A DNA stretch of 52,001 nt from Saprospiraceae bacterium (GCA_019694295.1 JAIBCG010000014.1:1-52001), one strand, 5' to 3'; shown: positions 17,116 to 27,225, numbered from the stretch's first letter. A program made the numbers and translations. Notes: generated by a model from the sequence alone, not told the origin.

Positions 17116-17625
17116 ATGAAGGCACTATTTGACCTGATTACTGAAGAAGAAAAAGAAATACTCGTTGACGCCATTAGCCAAATCACGGTACTGATAGCAG
17201 GTGCAGACGGAAAAATGCAAAAAGAAGAGCTTGAATGGGCAGAAAAACTAACCCGTATCCGTTCTTTTTCTCACCATAAATCACTTCAGACTTTTTATGA
17301 AACAGTAGGGCTTGATTTTCATGAAAGGCTTCACCAACTCATTGATGAGCTACCTGCGAGCACACAACAGCGAACCGAAATTCTTGAAGCAAAGCTTGCC
17401 CACGTAGAACCAATTCTTCAAAAATTACCAATAGAGTTTGGCTCATTGCTTTATCATTCTTTCACCAGTTTTGCCAAACACGTAGCTAAATCAGCAGGAG
17501 GCTTTCTTGGCATTGGTGTTATTTCTACTAATGAATCAAAGCTGATGAAGTTGAGTATGCTTACCCCGATTATTGCTGATGTAGAAGACGAAGAAGAAGC
17601 CGACGAACACACAGAGGACAATTAA
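17116..17625 (+). CDS. TerB-like helical protein of unknown function
   Basis: A 169-residue all-helical cytoplasmic protein. The segment ITVLIAGADGKMQKEELEW (about residues 18-36) has the TerB-like pattern of a hydrophobic helix followed by ADG and an acidic helix. The C-terminus is very acidic (DVEDEEEADEHTEDN). TerB-fold proteins are often linked to metal binding or stress in other bacteria, but nothing here shows a specific role. The longer reading frame from 17011 would include the promoter, so I use the ATG at 17116. Confidence 0.7.
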   Translation: MKALFDLITEEEKEILVDAISQITVLIAGADGKMQKEELEWAEKLTRIRSFSHHKSLQTFYETVGLDFHERLHQLIDELPASTQQRTEILEAKLAHVEPILQKLPIEFGSLLYHSFTSFAKHVAKSAGGFLGIGVISTNESKLMKLSMLTPIIADVEDEEEADEHTEDN

Positions 17626-17679
17626 TTTCTATAGGCTGATTTCTTTTTTTTATTGTTTTTGTAAGAAAATTCTTCAAAC

Positions 17680-17709
17680 TTGTTTATTTTTACAAATCAC
17701 ATACCTTTT
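17680..17709 (+). promoter_or_regulatory. Probable promoter of the M1 peptidase gene
   Basis: TTG (17680-17682), a 19-base spacer and TACCTTTT (17702-17709) approximate the Bacteroidota -33/-7 pair (last base T instead of G). The leader to the ATG at 17756 would be about 40 bases. Confidence 0.4.
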
Positions 17710-17755
17710 CATGGAATGTGACTTTGCAATATATTGTTAAAATAACCAACCCGAT

Positions 17756-20194
17756 ATGAGAATCATTCTTATTTATCTGCTAGTATTTGCCTTCGTCAGA
17801 ATATATGCACAGCCGGTACCGGAGTTTCATCCTTGTCATAATGCCGGTAAAACTTATAACCGAGCAAAAATTACACCTGAAGAACAAAAATCTATACTGG
17901 CAGGTATTGAGCGGAGCGATACTTTTGATATCCTTCACTATAATATATATATAGATGCCACCAATTATTCAGGAAAAATTCTGAAAGGGAAAACCAAAGT
18001 ACTGTTTAAGGCGAAAAAGGATAATCTGAATAAACTCCGCCTTGATTTTACGAAGCTTGGTGTTACAAAAGTAGAACGCGAAGGTGATGCAGAACTTAAT
18101 TATAACTATACCGACCCAATTATTGATATACAGCTTAACAAAGCACTCGATGCCGGTGATATCGATTCTGTCACCATAACTTATGAGGGTACACCTTATC
18201 AAGACCCGGTATGGGGCGGTGTTTATTTTGCAAGTAATTACATATACAACCTGGGTATAGGCCTGTCCTCCAATCCACCCAACTTCGGCCGGGTGTGGTA
18301 CCCTTGTTTTGATAATTTTGTAGAAAGGGCCACGTATGATATCAAGGTGCTTACCAATTCGGGAAGGAAGGCATACTGTGTAGGCACGTTCATTGACCAG
18401 GTCAAGCTCGGCGGTGACAGTATAGTGCGTCATTACCGAATGAACCAGCTTTTGCCTACTTACCTGACCAATTTTGCGGCTGCCAATTATGCAGAGGTTA
18501 ATTTTACACATACCGGTCAGTTCGGAGATGTACCAGTACAACTGGTTGCTAAGCCGGGCGATACTACCAACCTAAAAAAATCCTTTTCTAATATCGGTGC
18601 TGATGTAGATGCAATGGAAAAATGGTTTGGCAAATACGCATGGGAACGTGTAGGTTATGTGCTTACCACCGTAGGTGCAATGGAACACCCTACCAACATT
18701 GCATACCCCGACAATGTAATCGACAATGGCAATAAATCGAGTGAAACACTAATGGCTCACGAATTCGGGCATAACTGGTGGGGCAATATTGTTTCTCCAA
18801 AAACTGAATTCGATATGTGGATTAAGGAAGGAAATGCCGAGTATTGTTCTCACTTGTTCCTCGAACACGTATATGGTGAAGACAAATTCATCAATGCCGT
18901 TAAAACGAATCATCTGAATGTCATGCGTCAGGCCCACCAGGCAGATGGCAAGTACGAACCACTCTCCGGCATCAGTTTTGAAAACATTTATGGCAGACAT
19001 ACTTACTGGAAAGGAGCTGATGTCATGCATAACCTCCGAGGTTACATGGGCGATTCACTCTTTAAGGTAGGTATGCGTTCCATTCTCGACAAATATGCCT
19101 ATTCGGCCATAGATGCCATACAGTTCAGAGATCAGCTGACAAGCTCAACCGGACTCGATATGAAATCCTTTTTTGACGATCAGATTTTTCAGCCCGGATT
19201 CGCAGGTTTTGAAATTGATTCTGTCAATTATAACATTGAAAACAACGTACAGACCGCAGAAATATTCGTTACACAAAAACTTCGAAAAGCCAATCATTTC
19301 TACACAAACGTACCTTTAGAAATTACATTTTATGCAAAAGATTGGTCAAAACTGACAAGAAAAATTGTAGTGTCGGGCGAACATTCAACTGCAACAGTCG
19401 AACTTCCAAAAGACTTTAGTGTACAGTATGCCATATTGAACGAAGACAACAAACTTAATTATGCAAGAATGCATGCCAACTCAAAGCTTAAGTTAAAAGC
19501 TCCGGTAACAATGCCTTATGTAGAGTTTTCATTTAAGGTAAACGAAATAAAGGATACTGCACTTTTGTCTGTTCAACACATGTGGATACCACCCGACCCG
19601 ATCAAAAATAATCCTGACAATGCGAAAATTTCCAATTCACATTACTGGATAGTTGACGGCCTTTTGCCGGATAATTTTCAGGCAAGTGCCACATTGGAGT
19701 ATAAAACCAACACAAGCAATACCTTCCTGGATGCAGACTTGGTATCAGTGACGGAAGATAGTCTCATCCTCGTGTACCGCTCATCACCGAAATCTGACTG
19801 GCGAAAGTATCCGTATTATACAAAACAAATGTTGAGCCCTACAGATGGCAAAGGTTTTATCAAAATAGACACCTTGCTGCTCGGTGAATATGCATTTGCC
19901 AATGGTTCACTCCCTGTCGTGGCAACTCACGAACTTAGAGATGAAGTAAACACGCTTCTTGTCTATCCAAACCCAACGGGCAATCTGCTCAACATTCCGG
20001 GGCAAGGGCTAACAAAAGGCAACAAAATGATCAGAATATATGATGCTGCCGGTAAAGCTGTATTCGACAAAGAGGTATATTACAATGGAAATACGATGAC
20101 CATCAATACCTCCATATTAGCAACCGGCCAATATGTATTGAGTATTTTTGATGGTAAAAGAACGGAAGGAAAGGCCATATTGATTAAAAAATAA
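17756..20194 (+). CDS. M1 family aminopeptidase with T9SS C-terminal sorting domain
   Basis: Secreted zinc metallopeptidase of 812 residues. The signal peptide is 1-19 (ends IYAQ). The beta N-domain spans about 50-250. The catalytic domain has the exopeptidase motif as GAMEH (308-312; Asn is usual in the last place), zinc motif HEFGH (H335, H339, catalytic E336) and the third ligand E358 in KEGNAEY, with spacing exactly as in M1 enzymes. The last 80 residues (from LLVYPNPTGNLLNI) form a type-A T9SS sorting domain, so the protein should cross the outer membrane and be surface-anchored or released. It is followed by a TonB-dependent receptor. Confidence 0.93.
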   Translation: MRIILIYLLVFAFVRIYAQPVPEFHPCHNAGKTYNRAKITPEEQKSILAGIERSDTFDILHYNIYIDATNYSGKILKGKTKVLFKAKKDNLNKLRLDFTKLGVTKVEREGDAELNYNYTDPIIDIQLNKALDAGDIDSVTITYEGTPYQDPVWGGVYFASNYIYNLGIGLSSNPPNFGRVWYPCFDNFVERATYDIKVLTNSGRKAYCVGTFIDQVKLGGDSIVRHYRMNQLLPTYLTNFAAANYAEVNFTHTGQFGDVPVQLVAKPGDTTNLKKSFSNIGADVDAMEKWFGKYAWERVGYVLTTVGAMEHPTNIAYPDNVIDNGNKSSETLMAHEFGHNWWGNIVSPKTEFDMWIKEGNAEYCSHLFLEHVYGEDKFINAVKTNHLNVMRQAHQADGKYEPLSGISFENIYGRHTYWKGADVMHNLRGYMGDSLFKVGMRSILDKYAYSAIDAIQFRDQLTSSTGLDMKSFFDDQIFQPGFAGFEIDSVNYNIENNVQTAEIFVTQKLRKANHFYTNVPLEITFYAKDWSKLTRKIVVSGEHSTATVELPKDFSVQYAILNEDNKLNYARMHANSKLKLKAPVTMPYVEFSFKVNEIKDTALLSVQHMWIPPDPIKNNPDNAKISNSHYWIVDGLLPDNFQASATLEYKTNTSNTFLDADLVSVTEDSLILVYRSSPKSDWRKYPYYTKQMLSPTDGKGFIKIDTLLLGEYAFANGSLPVVATHELRDEVNTLLVYPNPTGNLLNIPGQGLTKGNKMIRIYDAAGKAVFDKEVYYNGNTMTINTSILATGQYVLSIFDGKRTEGKAILIKK

Positions 20195-20342
20195 AAAAAT
20201 CTGGCGGAATGTAACATTATCATTTCGATAAAAAACAGAATGCGACGAAATATGTCTTAATTTTTATTACAATATGTTTGTAATTGAAAAAAAAGTGATA
20301 TTTTGCCGAGTAATTTGTGTTTAACTAATAAAAATCAATTCG

Positions 20343-23171
20343 ATGAACAGAACGCTTTTCTGCCTCTTGGTAGTATTATTGACGATCAATGGCATATTTG
20401 CTCAGAATACCCTGAAAGGGAAAATAAAAGGTGCAGCGGACAACGAACCGCTTATAGGCGCTACGGTTCTCATCAAAGGTACATCTGAAGGTGCCAACAC
20501 CGACTTTGATGGAATCTTCGAACTCAAAACATCGAGACAAGTACCATTTACGATTGTAGTGTCTTATTTGGGCTATGACAATGTCGAGGTTGAAGTCACA
20601 TCTCTAGCAAAACTACTCGATATTAGAATGGAAGAAACAGCGGTACAGATAGGTGCCGTTGAAGTAACCGGACAGCGGATATCCGACAAACAGAAAGAGT
20701 CACCACTGACGGTCGAATCAATGGACCTCTTGGCGATAAAGGCTACGCCGGCCGATAATTTCTACGATGGGTTGGGCAGCATGAAGGGCGTTGACCTCAC
20801 AGCGGCCAGTCTTGGTTTTAAGATCATCAATATGCGCGGGTTCAACAGCACGAGCCCTGTAAGATCATTGCAGATAATAGACGGTGTAGATAATCAGGCT
20901 CCGGGTCTCAACTTTTCACTTGGCAACTTTTTGGGCAGCTCAGAACTCGATGTCAACAAGGTTGATTTGATAGTAGGTGCCAGTTCAGCCTTCTATGGCC
21001 CGAATGCTTTCAATGGCGTTATCAGTATGGAGACCAAGAGCCCGTTCTATCACAAAGGTCTTTCTGCAAGTCTGAAATTTGGCGAAAGAAATCTGGTAGA
21101 GACTGCATTTCGTTATGCCGATGCTTTGAAAAACAAAAACGGAAAAGACGTATTTGGCTACAAACTCAATTTTTCTTATCTGAGAGCAAACGACTGGGAA
21201 GCAGAAAACTACAATCCTGTAGAAGGTACGCTTGACAAGGCCGATAACCCGGGCGGATATGATGCTGTCAACATTTATGGTGATGAGTTCTATTCTCTTA
21301 ACAACAACACTTCGCTTGTTGATTATTGGGGGCTTACCGCCGGATTGAGAAGGTACTACCGCAAAGGTTACCGAGAGGCTGATCTGGTCGATTATAATAC
21401 AAAAAATTACAAGGCCAATCTGGCATTCCACATTCGTACCAGACCCGATAAAGAATCTGCATCACCAGAATTTATCATTTCATCCAGTTTTGGTTCAGGT
21501 ACCACTGTTTATCAAGGCGATAACCGTTTTAGCCTTCGGAATATATTGTTTTTCCAAAACCGTCTTGAATACCGGTTGAAGGATAAATTCTTTATCAGAG
21601 CGTATGCTACTAACGAAGATGCTGGCGATTCGTACGATCCTTACTTTACAGCTCTGATTTTACAAAACAGAGCAAAATCGGATGAATTCTGGTCAAATGA
21701 CTACAGCCATTACTGGAAATTCAACGGTATCTCCAAGAAAATGATTAAACTTGGTTATCCTGAGTTGAAATTTAATCCTGTAACCGGAACTTTTGATCCG
21801 TTTAACTTTGATGCGGCCAACCAGTGGCTTGTTGACAACCGCGACTCACTGGCATATTGGCACAATCTTGCACGTACATTTGCCGATGGTATTGGTAGCA
21901 ATCCGGGTTCGGAGATTTCACCTTTCTATGAGGTAGGTACGGCAAGGTTTGATTCATTGTTTAATGAAATAGTGAGTACAAAATCCAACAAAAAAGGTAT
22001 TGGCTCCAGGTTTTTTGACAAATCGGCACTGTACCATGCGCATGCAGAATATAAATTTGAGCCAATTTTTACTGATTACATTGTTGTAGGGGCCAATGCT
22101 CGTTACTACAAACCAAATAGTGAAGGAACTATATTCTACGATACCGCCGGAGTGTCCATATCCAATTACGAGTTCGGGGCATATACAGGTATCCAGAAAA
22201 AATTCTTTGGTGGGCGTCTGATAACCAATGCTGCAATAAGACTCGATAAAAATCAGAATTTTGACTTCATCGCCACACCGGCAGCTTCTATCGTATATTC
22301 ACCAGCCGAAAACAACTATCTGAGAGCTTCATTCTCTTCGGCTATCAGAAATCCGACACTTACCGACCAGTATCTTTATCTGAATGTAGGTCGCGCTATA
22401 CTTGGTGGCAACCTTCATGGCGTGGATAGCTTGGTGACGGTAGAATCTTTTATTAGCTATCTCAATACACAACGCTACGATTCACTGGATTTTTTCAGAA
22501 TCAACCCTATACAGCCGGAGAAAGTTAAGACATTCGAAATAGGATACAGAACTACACTTTTTGACAAAATGTACATTGACGCAGGTTATTATTACAGTAT
22601 CTACGATGATTTTCTTGGTTATAAAATTGGCGTAAGCGCCAAATGGCAGCTACATGATCCACTCTCTCGCCCAAAAGAAGTACAGGCATACAGATATGCA
22701 GCCAACTCAGACAATACGGTCAAAACACAGGGATTTTCGCTTGGGCTTAATTATTATTTTGGTAAATATTATATGTTTACGGGCAACTATTCGTGGAACA
22801 AACTGATAAAAACCTTTGCTGACGACCCTATCATTCCGGCTTACAACACACCCGAACACAAATTTAACATAGGAGTCACAGCACGCGACATGTCCTTAAA
22901 GCTTGGATCACTCCGAATAAATGATCTTGGTTTTGCAGTCAACTACAAATGGGTACAAGGATTCACGTTTGAAGGTTCGCCACAGTTTACTGGCTTTATA
23001 CCTTCTTACGGATTGGTAGATGTACAGATAAATCACAAAATACAGAAGATCAACACAAGCTTTAAACTCGGAGCATCCAATTTGCTTAACAATTTGCACT
23101 ATGAAACATACGGCGGACCATTAATCGGAAGGTTGGCATATTTTTCAATTTTGTATGATTTCAGGAAGTAA
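20343..23171 (+). CDS. TonB-dependent receptor with CarboxypepD-like N-terminal domain
   Basis: Outer-membrane active transporter of 942 residues. The signal peptide is 1-20 (ends GIFAQ). Residues 22-100 form the carboxypeptidase-D regulatory-like domain (LKGKIKGAADNEPLIGATV...DFDGIFEL). The plug is at about 115-235, with RGFNSTSPVRSLQIIDGVDN and FYGPNAFNGVISM. The barrel follows to a C-terminal aromatic strand ending FSILYDFRK. The substrate is unknown: no SusD partner is next to it, unlike SusC-type glycan receptors. The flanking genes encode an exported M1 peptidase and an exported hydrolase-like protein, which hints at peptide or metal-chelate uptake, but that is inference. Confidence 0.92.
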   Translation: MNRTLFCLLVVLLTINGIFAQNTLKGKIKGAADNEPLIGATVLIKGTSEGANTDFDGIFELKTSRQVPFTIVVSYLGYDNVEVEVTSLAKLLDIRMEETAVQIGAVEVTGQRISDKQKESPLTVESMDLLAIKATPADNFYDGLGSMKGVDLTAASLGFKIINMRGFNSTSPVRSLQIIDGVDNQAPGLNFSLGNFLGSSELDVNKVDLIVGASSAFYGPNAFNGVISMETKSPFYHKGLSASLKFGERNLVETAFRYADALKNKNGKDVFGYKLNFSYLRANDWEAENYNPVEGTLDKADNPGGYDAVNIYGDEFYSLNNNTSLVDYWGLTAGLRRYYRKGYREADLVDYNTKNYKANLAFHIRTRPDKESASPEFIISSSFGSGTTVYQGDNRFSLRNILFFQNRLEYRLKDKFFIRAYATNEDAGDSYDPYFTALILQNRAKSDEFWSNDYSHYWKFNGISKKMIKLGYPELKFNPVTGTFDPFNFDAANQWLVDNRDSLAYWHNLARTFADGIGSNPGSEISPFYEVGTARFDSLFNEIVSTKSNKKGIGSRFFDKSALYHAHAEYKFEPIFTDYIVVGANARYYKPNSEGTIFYDTAGVSISNYEFGAYTGIQKKFFGGRLITNAAIRLDKNQNFDFIATPAASIVYSPAENNYLRASFSSAIRNPTLTDQYLYLNVGRAILGGNLHGVDSLVTVESFISYLNTQRYDSLDFFRINPIQPEKVKTFEIGYRTTLFDKMYIDAGYYYSIYDDFLGYKIGVSAKWQLHDPLSRPKEVQAYRYAANSDNTVKTQGFSLGLNYYFGKYYMFTGNYSWNKLIKTFADDPIIPAYNTPEHKFNIGVTARDMSLKLGSLRINDLGFAVNYKWVQGFTFEGSPQFTGFIPSYGLVDVQINHKIQKINTSFKLGASNLLNNLHYETYGGPLIGRLAYFSILYDFRK

Positions 23172-23186
23172 TTTTATAATATTAAT

Positions 23187-23194
23187 TATATTTG
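23187..23194 (+). promoter_or_regulatory. -7 promoter box (TATATTTG) of the hydrolase-like T9SS gene
   Basis: Perfect TAnnTTTG, 24 bases before the ATG at 23219, showing that this gene can be transcribed separately from the receptor upstream and supporting 23219 over the earlier TTG at 23192. Confidence 0.55.
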
Positions 23195-23218
23195 TCAATC
23201 ATTAAATTTTATGCATCA

Positions 23219-24760
23219 ATGAAAAGATTTTTTACACTACTTTTACTCCTGACAGTCATGTTTATGGCTAATAAGTCAGAAGCACAAAAGCGCTACTTCG
23301 ATGAAATATTCGATAAAGTAAGCGTAAGCACACATACCTACGGGGTGAATGCTACTATTCTTTATGTTCAGGTTTTCAACGAGGCTGTTCCTGTACCACT
23401 CGACATGGATGTTTATCAGCCGGTAGGTGATACCGAAACCAACAGACCGCTTGTGCTTGTATTCCACACAGGCAATTTTTTACCACATCCACAAAACGGA
23501 AGCCCTAACGGTACAAGAAAAGATTCGGCAGTAGTAGATGTTTGTACTAAGTTAGCCAAAAAAGGTTATGTAGTAGCATCATGCGACTATCGTCTTGGAT
23601 GGGCTCCAACCGCTACTGACAAAACTACCAGAGTATTCACTATACTCAATGCCGTTTACCGTGGCGTTCAGGATGCAAGAACAGCAATTCGTTTTTTCAA
23701 GCGAGATGTTAATGAAAATGCCAACTCATTTGGTATAGATCCGAGCAAAATAGTTCTTTGGGGCATCGGCACAGGAGGTTATATCACACTTAACTCCGCA
23801 GCACTTGACAATTACCTGAAGATACCTACTGCCAGTAACGGTAAGTTTGTAACAGTTATCGGCGGACAGACCGTTCCAATGGTTATTCCGGCGGTTAATG
23901 GCGATATTTATGGAACTTCTGTAGGTGTAGTTCCGCCGGGTTACCCTGGTTTCCCTGCAGGTGATACCTTAAACTACCCTAACCACCTTGGTTATGATTC
24001 TGACTTCGCACTCTGCGTTAACATGGGCGGTGCTTTGGCAGATACAGCCTGGATAGATCCGGGACAAGTGCCTCTTATTGCATTCCATTGCCCATACGAC
24101 CCGAATGCACCTTATAAGCAAGGTATCGTAAAGGTACCGGTTAATCCACCTCTTGATGTGGTAGAAGTACAGGGATCATATCTTGCAACTAAACTTTCTG
24201 AGCAATATGGCAATAATGCTTCATTCTCTTCGGTTGATTTCAAAGACCCTGTATCTACCGTAGCTAATACCAGAAATGACGGCATATCAAGCTTGTACCC
24301 AATCTACGGAACCGGCGGTGCATTTGATAGTTCTCCTTGGGACTTCTGGGCTTCTGACAATCCTAACAACGCCAATGGTCTTGCGACTAACCCTAATATG
24401 TCTCCAGAGAAGGCACGTTCGTATATTGATTCGATTCTTACCTTCTATGCTTACAGAGCATGTTATGCACTTGATCTTGACTGTAAATCAAATAGCACCA
24501 AAGATCAATTGAGTGACCTACAGGTTGGTTTGAAATTCGGCCCTAGCCCCGCTGCTAACCAGGTAAGTTTCACTACCAATGCCGAATACCCTGTAAAAGA
24601 TGTATATGTTTATGATGTACAAGGCAGGTTGGTAAAGGCAAAAACAAATATCAACAGTAACAATTATGTACTTGAAAGATTTAGTCTTCCTTCAGGCAAC
24701 TATCTTGTCAATCTGATATTCAAGGAAGGAATCGTAACGAAGCAAATTACATTCAAATAG
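23219..24760 (+). CDS. Alpha/beta-hydrolase-like T9SS cargo lacking the nucleophile serine
   Basis: A 513-residue secreted protein: signal peptide 1-23 (ends KSEAQ), an alpha/beta-hydrolase fold resembling carboxylesterases (LVLVFHTGNFLPH as oxyanion-hole strand; GVQDARTAIRFFKRDV before the nucleophile elbow), and a type-A T9SS sorting domain at the end (from about residue 430, finishing GIVTKQITFK). The elbow reads LWGIGTGGYI, where active esterases have WGxSxGG; position 184 is Gly instead of Ser. It is therefore either an inactive, binding-type member or uses another residue. It follows the TonB receptor. Confidence 0.8.
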   Translation: MKRFFTLLLLLTVMFMANKSEAQKRYFDEIFDKVSVSTHTYGVNATILYVQVFNEAVPVPLDMDVYQPVGDTETNRPLVLVFHTGNFLPHPQNGSPNGTRKDSAVVDVCTKLAKKGYVVASCDYRLGWAPTATDKTTRVFTILNAVYRGVQDARTAIRFFKRDVNENANSFGIDPSKIVLWGIGTGGYITLNSAALDNYLKIPTASNGKFVTVIGGQTVPMVIPAVNGDIYGTSVGVVPPGYPGFPAGDTLNYPNHLGYDSDFALCVNMGGALADTAWIDPGQVPLIAFHCPYDPNAPYKQGIVKVPVNPPLDVVEVQGSYLATKLSEQYGNNASFSSVDFKDPVSTVANTRNDGISSLYPIYGTGGAFDSSPWDFWASDNPNNANGLATNPNMSPEKARSYIDSILTFYAYRACYALDLDCKSNSTKDQLSDLQVGLKFGPSPAANQVSFTTNAEYPVKDVYVYDVQGRLVKAKTNINSNNYVLERFSLPSGNYLVNLIFKEGIVTKQITFK

Positions 24761-24783
24761 TAATTTGTCCGTTTATATTGAAG

Positions 24784-24818
24784 AACGTCTGCAGATTGAT
24801 TTTTGCAGACGTTTTTTT
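24784..24818 (+). terminator. Rho-independent terminator after the hydrolase-like gene
   Basis: Perfect 10-bp stem AACGTCTGCA / TGCAGACGTT around a 10-base loop, followed by seven T. It lies 23 bases after the stop codon and overlaps the 3' end of convergent rimM by two bases. Confidence 0.92.
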
Positions 24819-25332
24819 ATAACTCAAGCAGGCCATCCGGCAAATCAATAACAACTTGCTTTTCTGCCTCGTTTATCTCGACGACAAAATACTCATTCAG
24901 TGGAATCAGCTTCTCTTCATTTTCATCCATTTGGACTAATGCCATGATTTGTCCGGGCATTTCCATTACTTCACTGATGGTACCAATATATTTACCTTCA
25001 GTTGAAATCATTGCAAATCCTTGCGTTTCGTTATATTCATTGCCTATTTGGCTATACTTACGCTGCTCGGCCGGTATGATCTGGTCTTCTTTTAGAAAAA
25101 GCTCTTTGCTGGTGATAAGTCGGGCAGCATCGATGTCGTCAATATCTTCAAATTTGATAATCAACTCTTTTCCACCTGTCACCTCTTCTATAAAATAAGG
25201 CACCTGTTTTCCGTTTATTTCAATAAAGAGAAACTCGGCAGCATCAAAATCTTCGTAGAATTTTTCTTCTATGGTCGCTTTCACACCTCCTCTCAGTCCA
25301 TGTGTTTTTTTGGTATGCCCTATCTTTATCAT
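24817..25332 (-). CDS. rimM: Ribosome maturation factor RimM
   Basis: 16S rRNA processing/30S assembly factor. The 171-residue length is typical. The N-terminal RimM beta-barrel starts IKIGHTKKTHGLRGGVKATI (the family's G.i.k.HGl.Gevk pattern); the C-terminal PRC-barrel has YIGTISEVMEMPGQIMALVQ and ends LIPLNEYFVVEINEAEKQV. It is the last gene of the mnmA-lipoprotein-rimM operon, 4 bases after the lipoprotein stop. In many bacteria rimM sits with rpsP and trmD, but here it does not. Confidence 0.95.
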   Translation of the reverse strand: MIKIGHTKKTHGLRGGVKATIEEKFYEDFDAAEFLFIEINGKQVPYFIEEVTGGKELIIKFEDIDDIDAARLITSKELFLKEDQIIPAEQRKYSQIGNEYNETQGFAMISTEGKYIGTISEVMEMPGQIMALVQMDENEEKLIPLNEYFVVEINEAEKQVVIDLPDGLLEL

Positions 25333-25336
25333 CCAA

Positions 25337-26098
25337 TTATTTTTTATAAGAAATCAAGCTTTGCTTAACAATAAATCCTTTTTCTGCTTTTTGCTCCCAA
25401 GGAATGCCGTCACAAGCTGCCGGATTGCCGCCACACTGTGTGTCGAGTATCCTTAGTTCGGAATATACAAGTCCGGTATTCTTAGCATAAACTTCATATC
25501 CGTTTCGCAGTTCTACCAGAGACTCTACATCTGCAAGTTCAACCTTAAAACACTCGGGATATGTCTGAATTCCATTATCAAATTCCTTGTCGGCAAATAC
25601 TGTCCTTGACTCCCAGCCCTTGAATATTTCAATTTGCTCACCACCTACTTCAATAGTCTGTTCTTTGTTAGTCAATGCCAATGCGTCCCATCGTTGGCCT
25701 TTTGCTACGGGTAGCGAGAATTTAATAAAAGTGTTATTGCCTTCGGTAATGAGGAATCTGTTTTGGCTAAAAAAGCTACCTGACACAGCTTTGATATTCC
25801 AGTTGTTATCGGTTGTTTTCTTCTCGTATCTGTCCGTAATAAAAACAAGCTCACCTGCCGAATTGGTAAATGTGTCAACCATAACATATCTTATAAGATA
25901 ACTTGAGGTGTCAATCTTAGTACTGTTTATTGTTTTGCTAAAAATGAGGCTGTCCGTTTGATAAATCCACTCCGAACCAATTTGTAGTGGCAGGTATGCC
26001 TTTGCTGTTTCGATATCAGGCAAGGTTGAAGAATCTTTTTTGCATGCACCAAACAAAAATACCAATAAACCAACAACCAAAAATGTTTTACTATTCAT
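25337..26098 (-). CDS. Hypothetical lipoprotein between mnmA and rimM
   Basis: A 253-residue predicted lipoprotein: hydrophobic signal MNSKTFLVVGLLVFLF, lipobox FGAC with Cys19, then KKDSS. The rest is beta-rich and secreted-type (LQIGSEWIYQTDSL, FITDRYEKK, IKFSLPVAKGQRWDAL), with a Cys pair near the end (TQCGGNPAACDG). I recognise no characterised domain; the pattern of a short lipobox leader followed by a beta-sandwich-like body is common in Bacteroidota outer-membrane lipoproteins. Spacing of 2 bases to mnmA and 4 bases to rimM makes co-transcription nearly certain. Function unknown. Confidence 0.75.
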   Translation of the reverse strand: MNSKTFLVVGLLVFLFGACKKDSSTLPDIETAKAYLPLQIGSEWIYQTDSLIFSKTINSTKIDTSSYLIRYVMVDTFTNSAGELVFITDRYEKKTTDNNWNIKAVSGSFFSQNRFLITEGNNTFIKFSLPVAKGQRWDALALTNKEQTIEVGGEQIEIFKGWESRTVFADKEFDNGIQTYPECFKVELADVESLVELRNGYEVYAKNTGLVYSELRILDTQCGGNPAACDGIPWEQKAEKGFIVKQSLISYKK

Positions 26099-26100
26099 GA

Positions 26101-27225
26101 TTAATTTGTGTTATTCATCAATTCACTCAGCGATGAGGACATAATGATTCCACCGCCTACCACATCGTCACCTTCATAAAACACAGCCGACTGACCGGGA
26201 GCGACACCTTTAACGTTTGAGAGAAACTCCACATCTACAGTATCGGTACCATTCATATTCAGTACACTCAAGGAACCGGCATCATTGTACCGAATCTGTG
26301 TAACGGTTTCAAGGTTTTGTGGCAAATGTTCGTACTTCATTAGGTTCAATTTGCTTACCTGCATGCCATTGCGAACAAGGTCGTTTATATCACCCAGTAC
26401 CACGGTATTGGTATGTGGAATAATTTCCACTACAAATTTGGGGCTGCCGAATGCCATACCCAAGCCTTTCCTCTGCCCTATAGTATAAAACGGATACCCA
26501 CTATGCTTGCCAAGAATATTGCCTTCCGGATCTACAAAATTGCCACCGACAAGGTTATGTTCGAGCTCTGGTACACGTCTCTTCAAAAAACCGCGATAAT
26601 CGTTGTCCGGCACGAAGCATATTTCATAACTTTCTGCTTTCTTTGAAAGCGATTCATAACCCATATTATATGCCAGCTGTCTTACCTCGGGCTTGGTCAT
26701 TTCTCCGATGGGAAAAATGCTTCGTTGAAGACATTCCTGTGTGAGCCCCCAAAGTACATAAGATTGGTCCTTGGCCATATCCTTACTCTTGGTAATGAAC
26801 TTGCGATGGTTTAGTTCATTAACCATCGCATAATGCCCGGTGGCAATAAACTCGCAGTCAAGTGCATCAGCCCGCTTGAGCAGCGCCGACCATTTGATGT
26901 GTGTGTTGCACAAAACACAAGGATTAGGTGTACGGCCAGCCAGATATTCGTCAACAAAATTATTGATTACAAAATCGCCAAACTCTTCGCGTATGTCAAC
27001 TATAAAGTGATGAAACCCCATACGTACAGAAACCTCGCGAGCATCGTTGATAGAGTCAAGGCTACAACATCCGGTTTCCTTTTTACTGCCACCCGATGAT
27101 GCATAATCCCATGTCTTCATGGTTATACCGATTACTTCATAACCTTGCTCATGCAACATAATAGCTGCAACTGTACTATCAATACCGCCACTCATGGCTA
27201 CAAGGATTTTTCCTTTTTTACTCAT
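26101..27225 (-). CDS. mnmA: tRNA-specific 2-thiouridylase MnmA
   Basis: Makes the 2-thio group of U34 in tRNAs for Lys, Glu and Gln. A 374-residue protein with PP-loop AMSGGIDSTVAAIML (about 10-24), the first catalytic Cys in GRTPNPCVLCN, the second in KAESYEICFVPDNDY, and QSYVLWGL, HSGYPFYTIGQRKGLG and GQSAVFYEGD in the central and C-terminal barrels, all diagnostic of MnmA. A perfect -7 box ends only 7 bases before this ATG, so the transcript may have an extremely short leader. First gene of a three-gene operon. Confidence 0.96.
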   Translation of the reverse strand: MSKKGKILVAMSGGIDSTVAAIMLHEQGYEVIGITMKTWDYASSGGSKKETGCCSLDSINDAREVSVRMGFHHFIVDIREEFGDFVINNFVDEYLAGRTPNPCVLCNTHIKWSALLKRADALDCEFIATGHYAMVNELNHRKFITKSKDMAKDQSYVLWGLTQECLQRSIFPIGEMTKPEVRQLAYNMGYESLSKKAESYEICFVPDNDYRGFLKRRVPELEHNLVGGNFVDPEGNILGKHSGYPFYTIGQRKGLGMAFGSPKFVVEIIPHTNTVVLGDINDLVRNGMQVSKLNLMKYEHLPQNLETVTQIRYNDAGSLSVLNMNGTDTVDVEFLSNVKGVAPGQSAVFYEGDDVVGGGIIMSSSLSELMNNTN

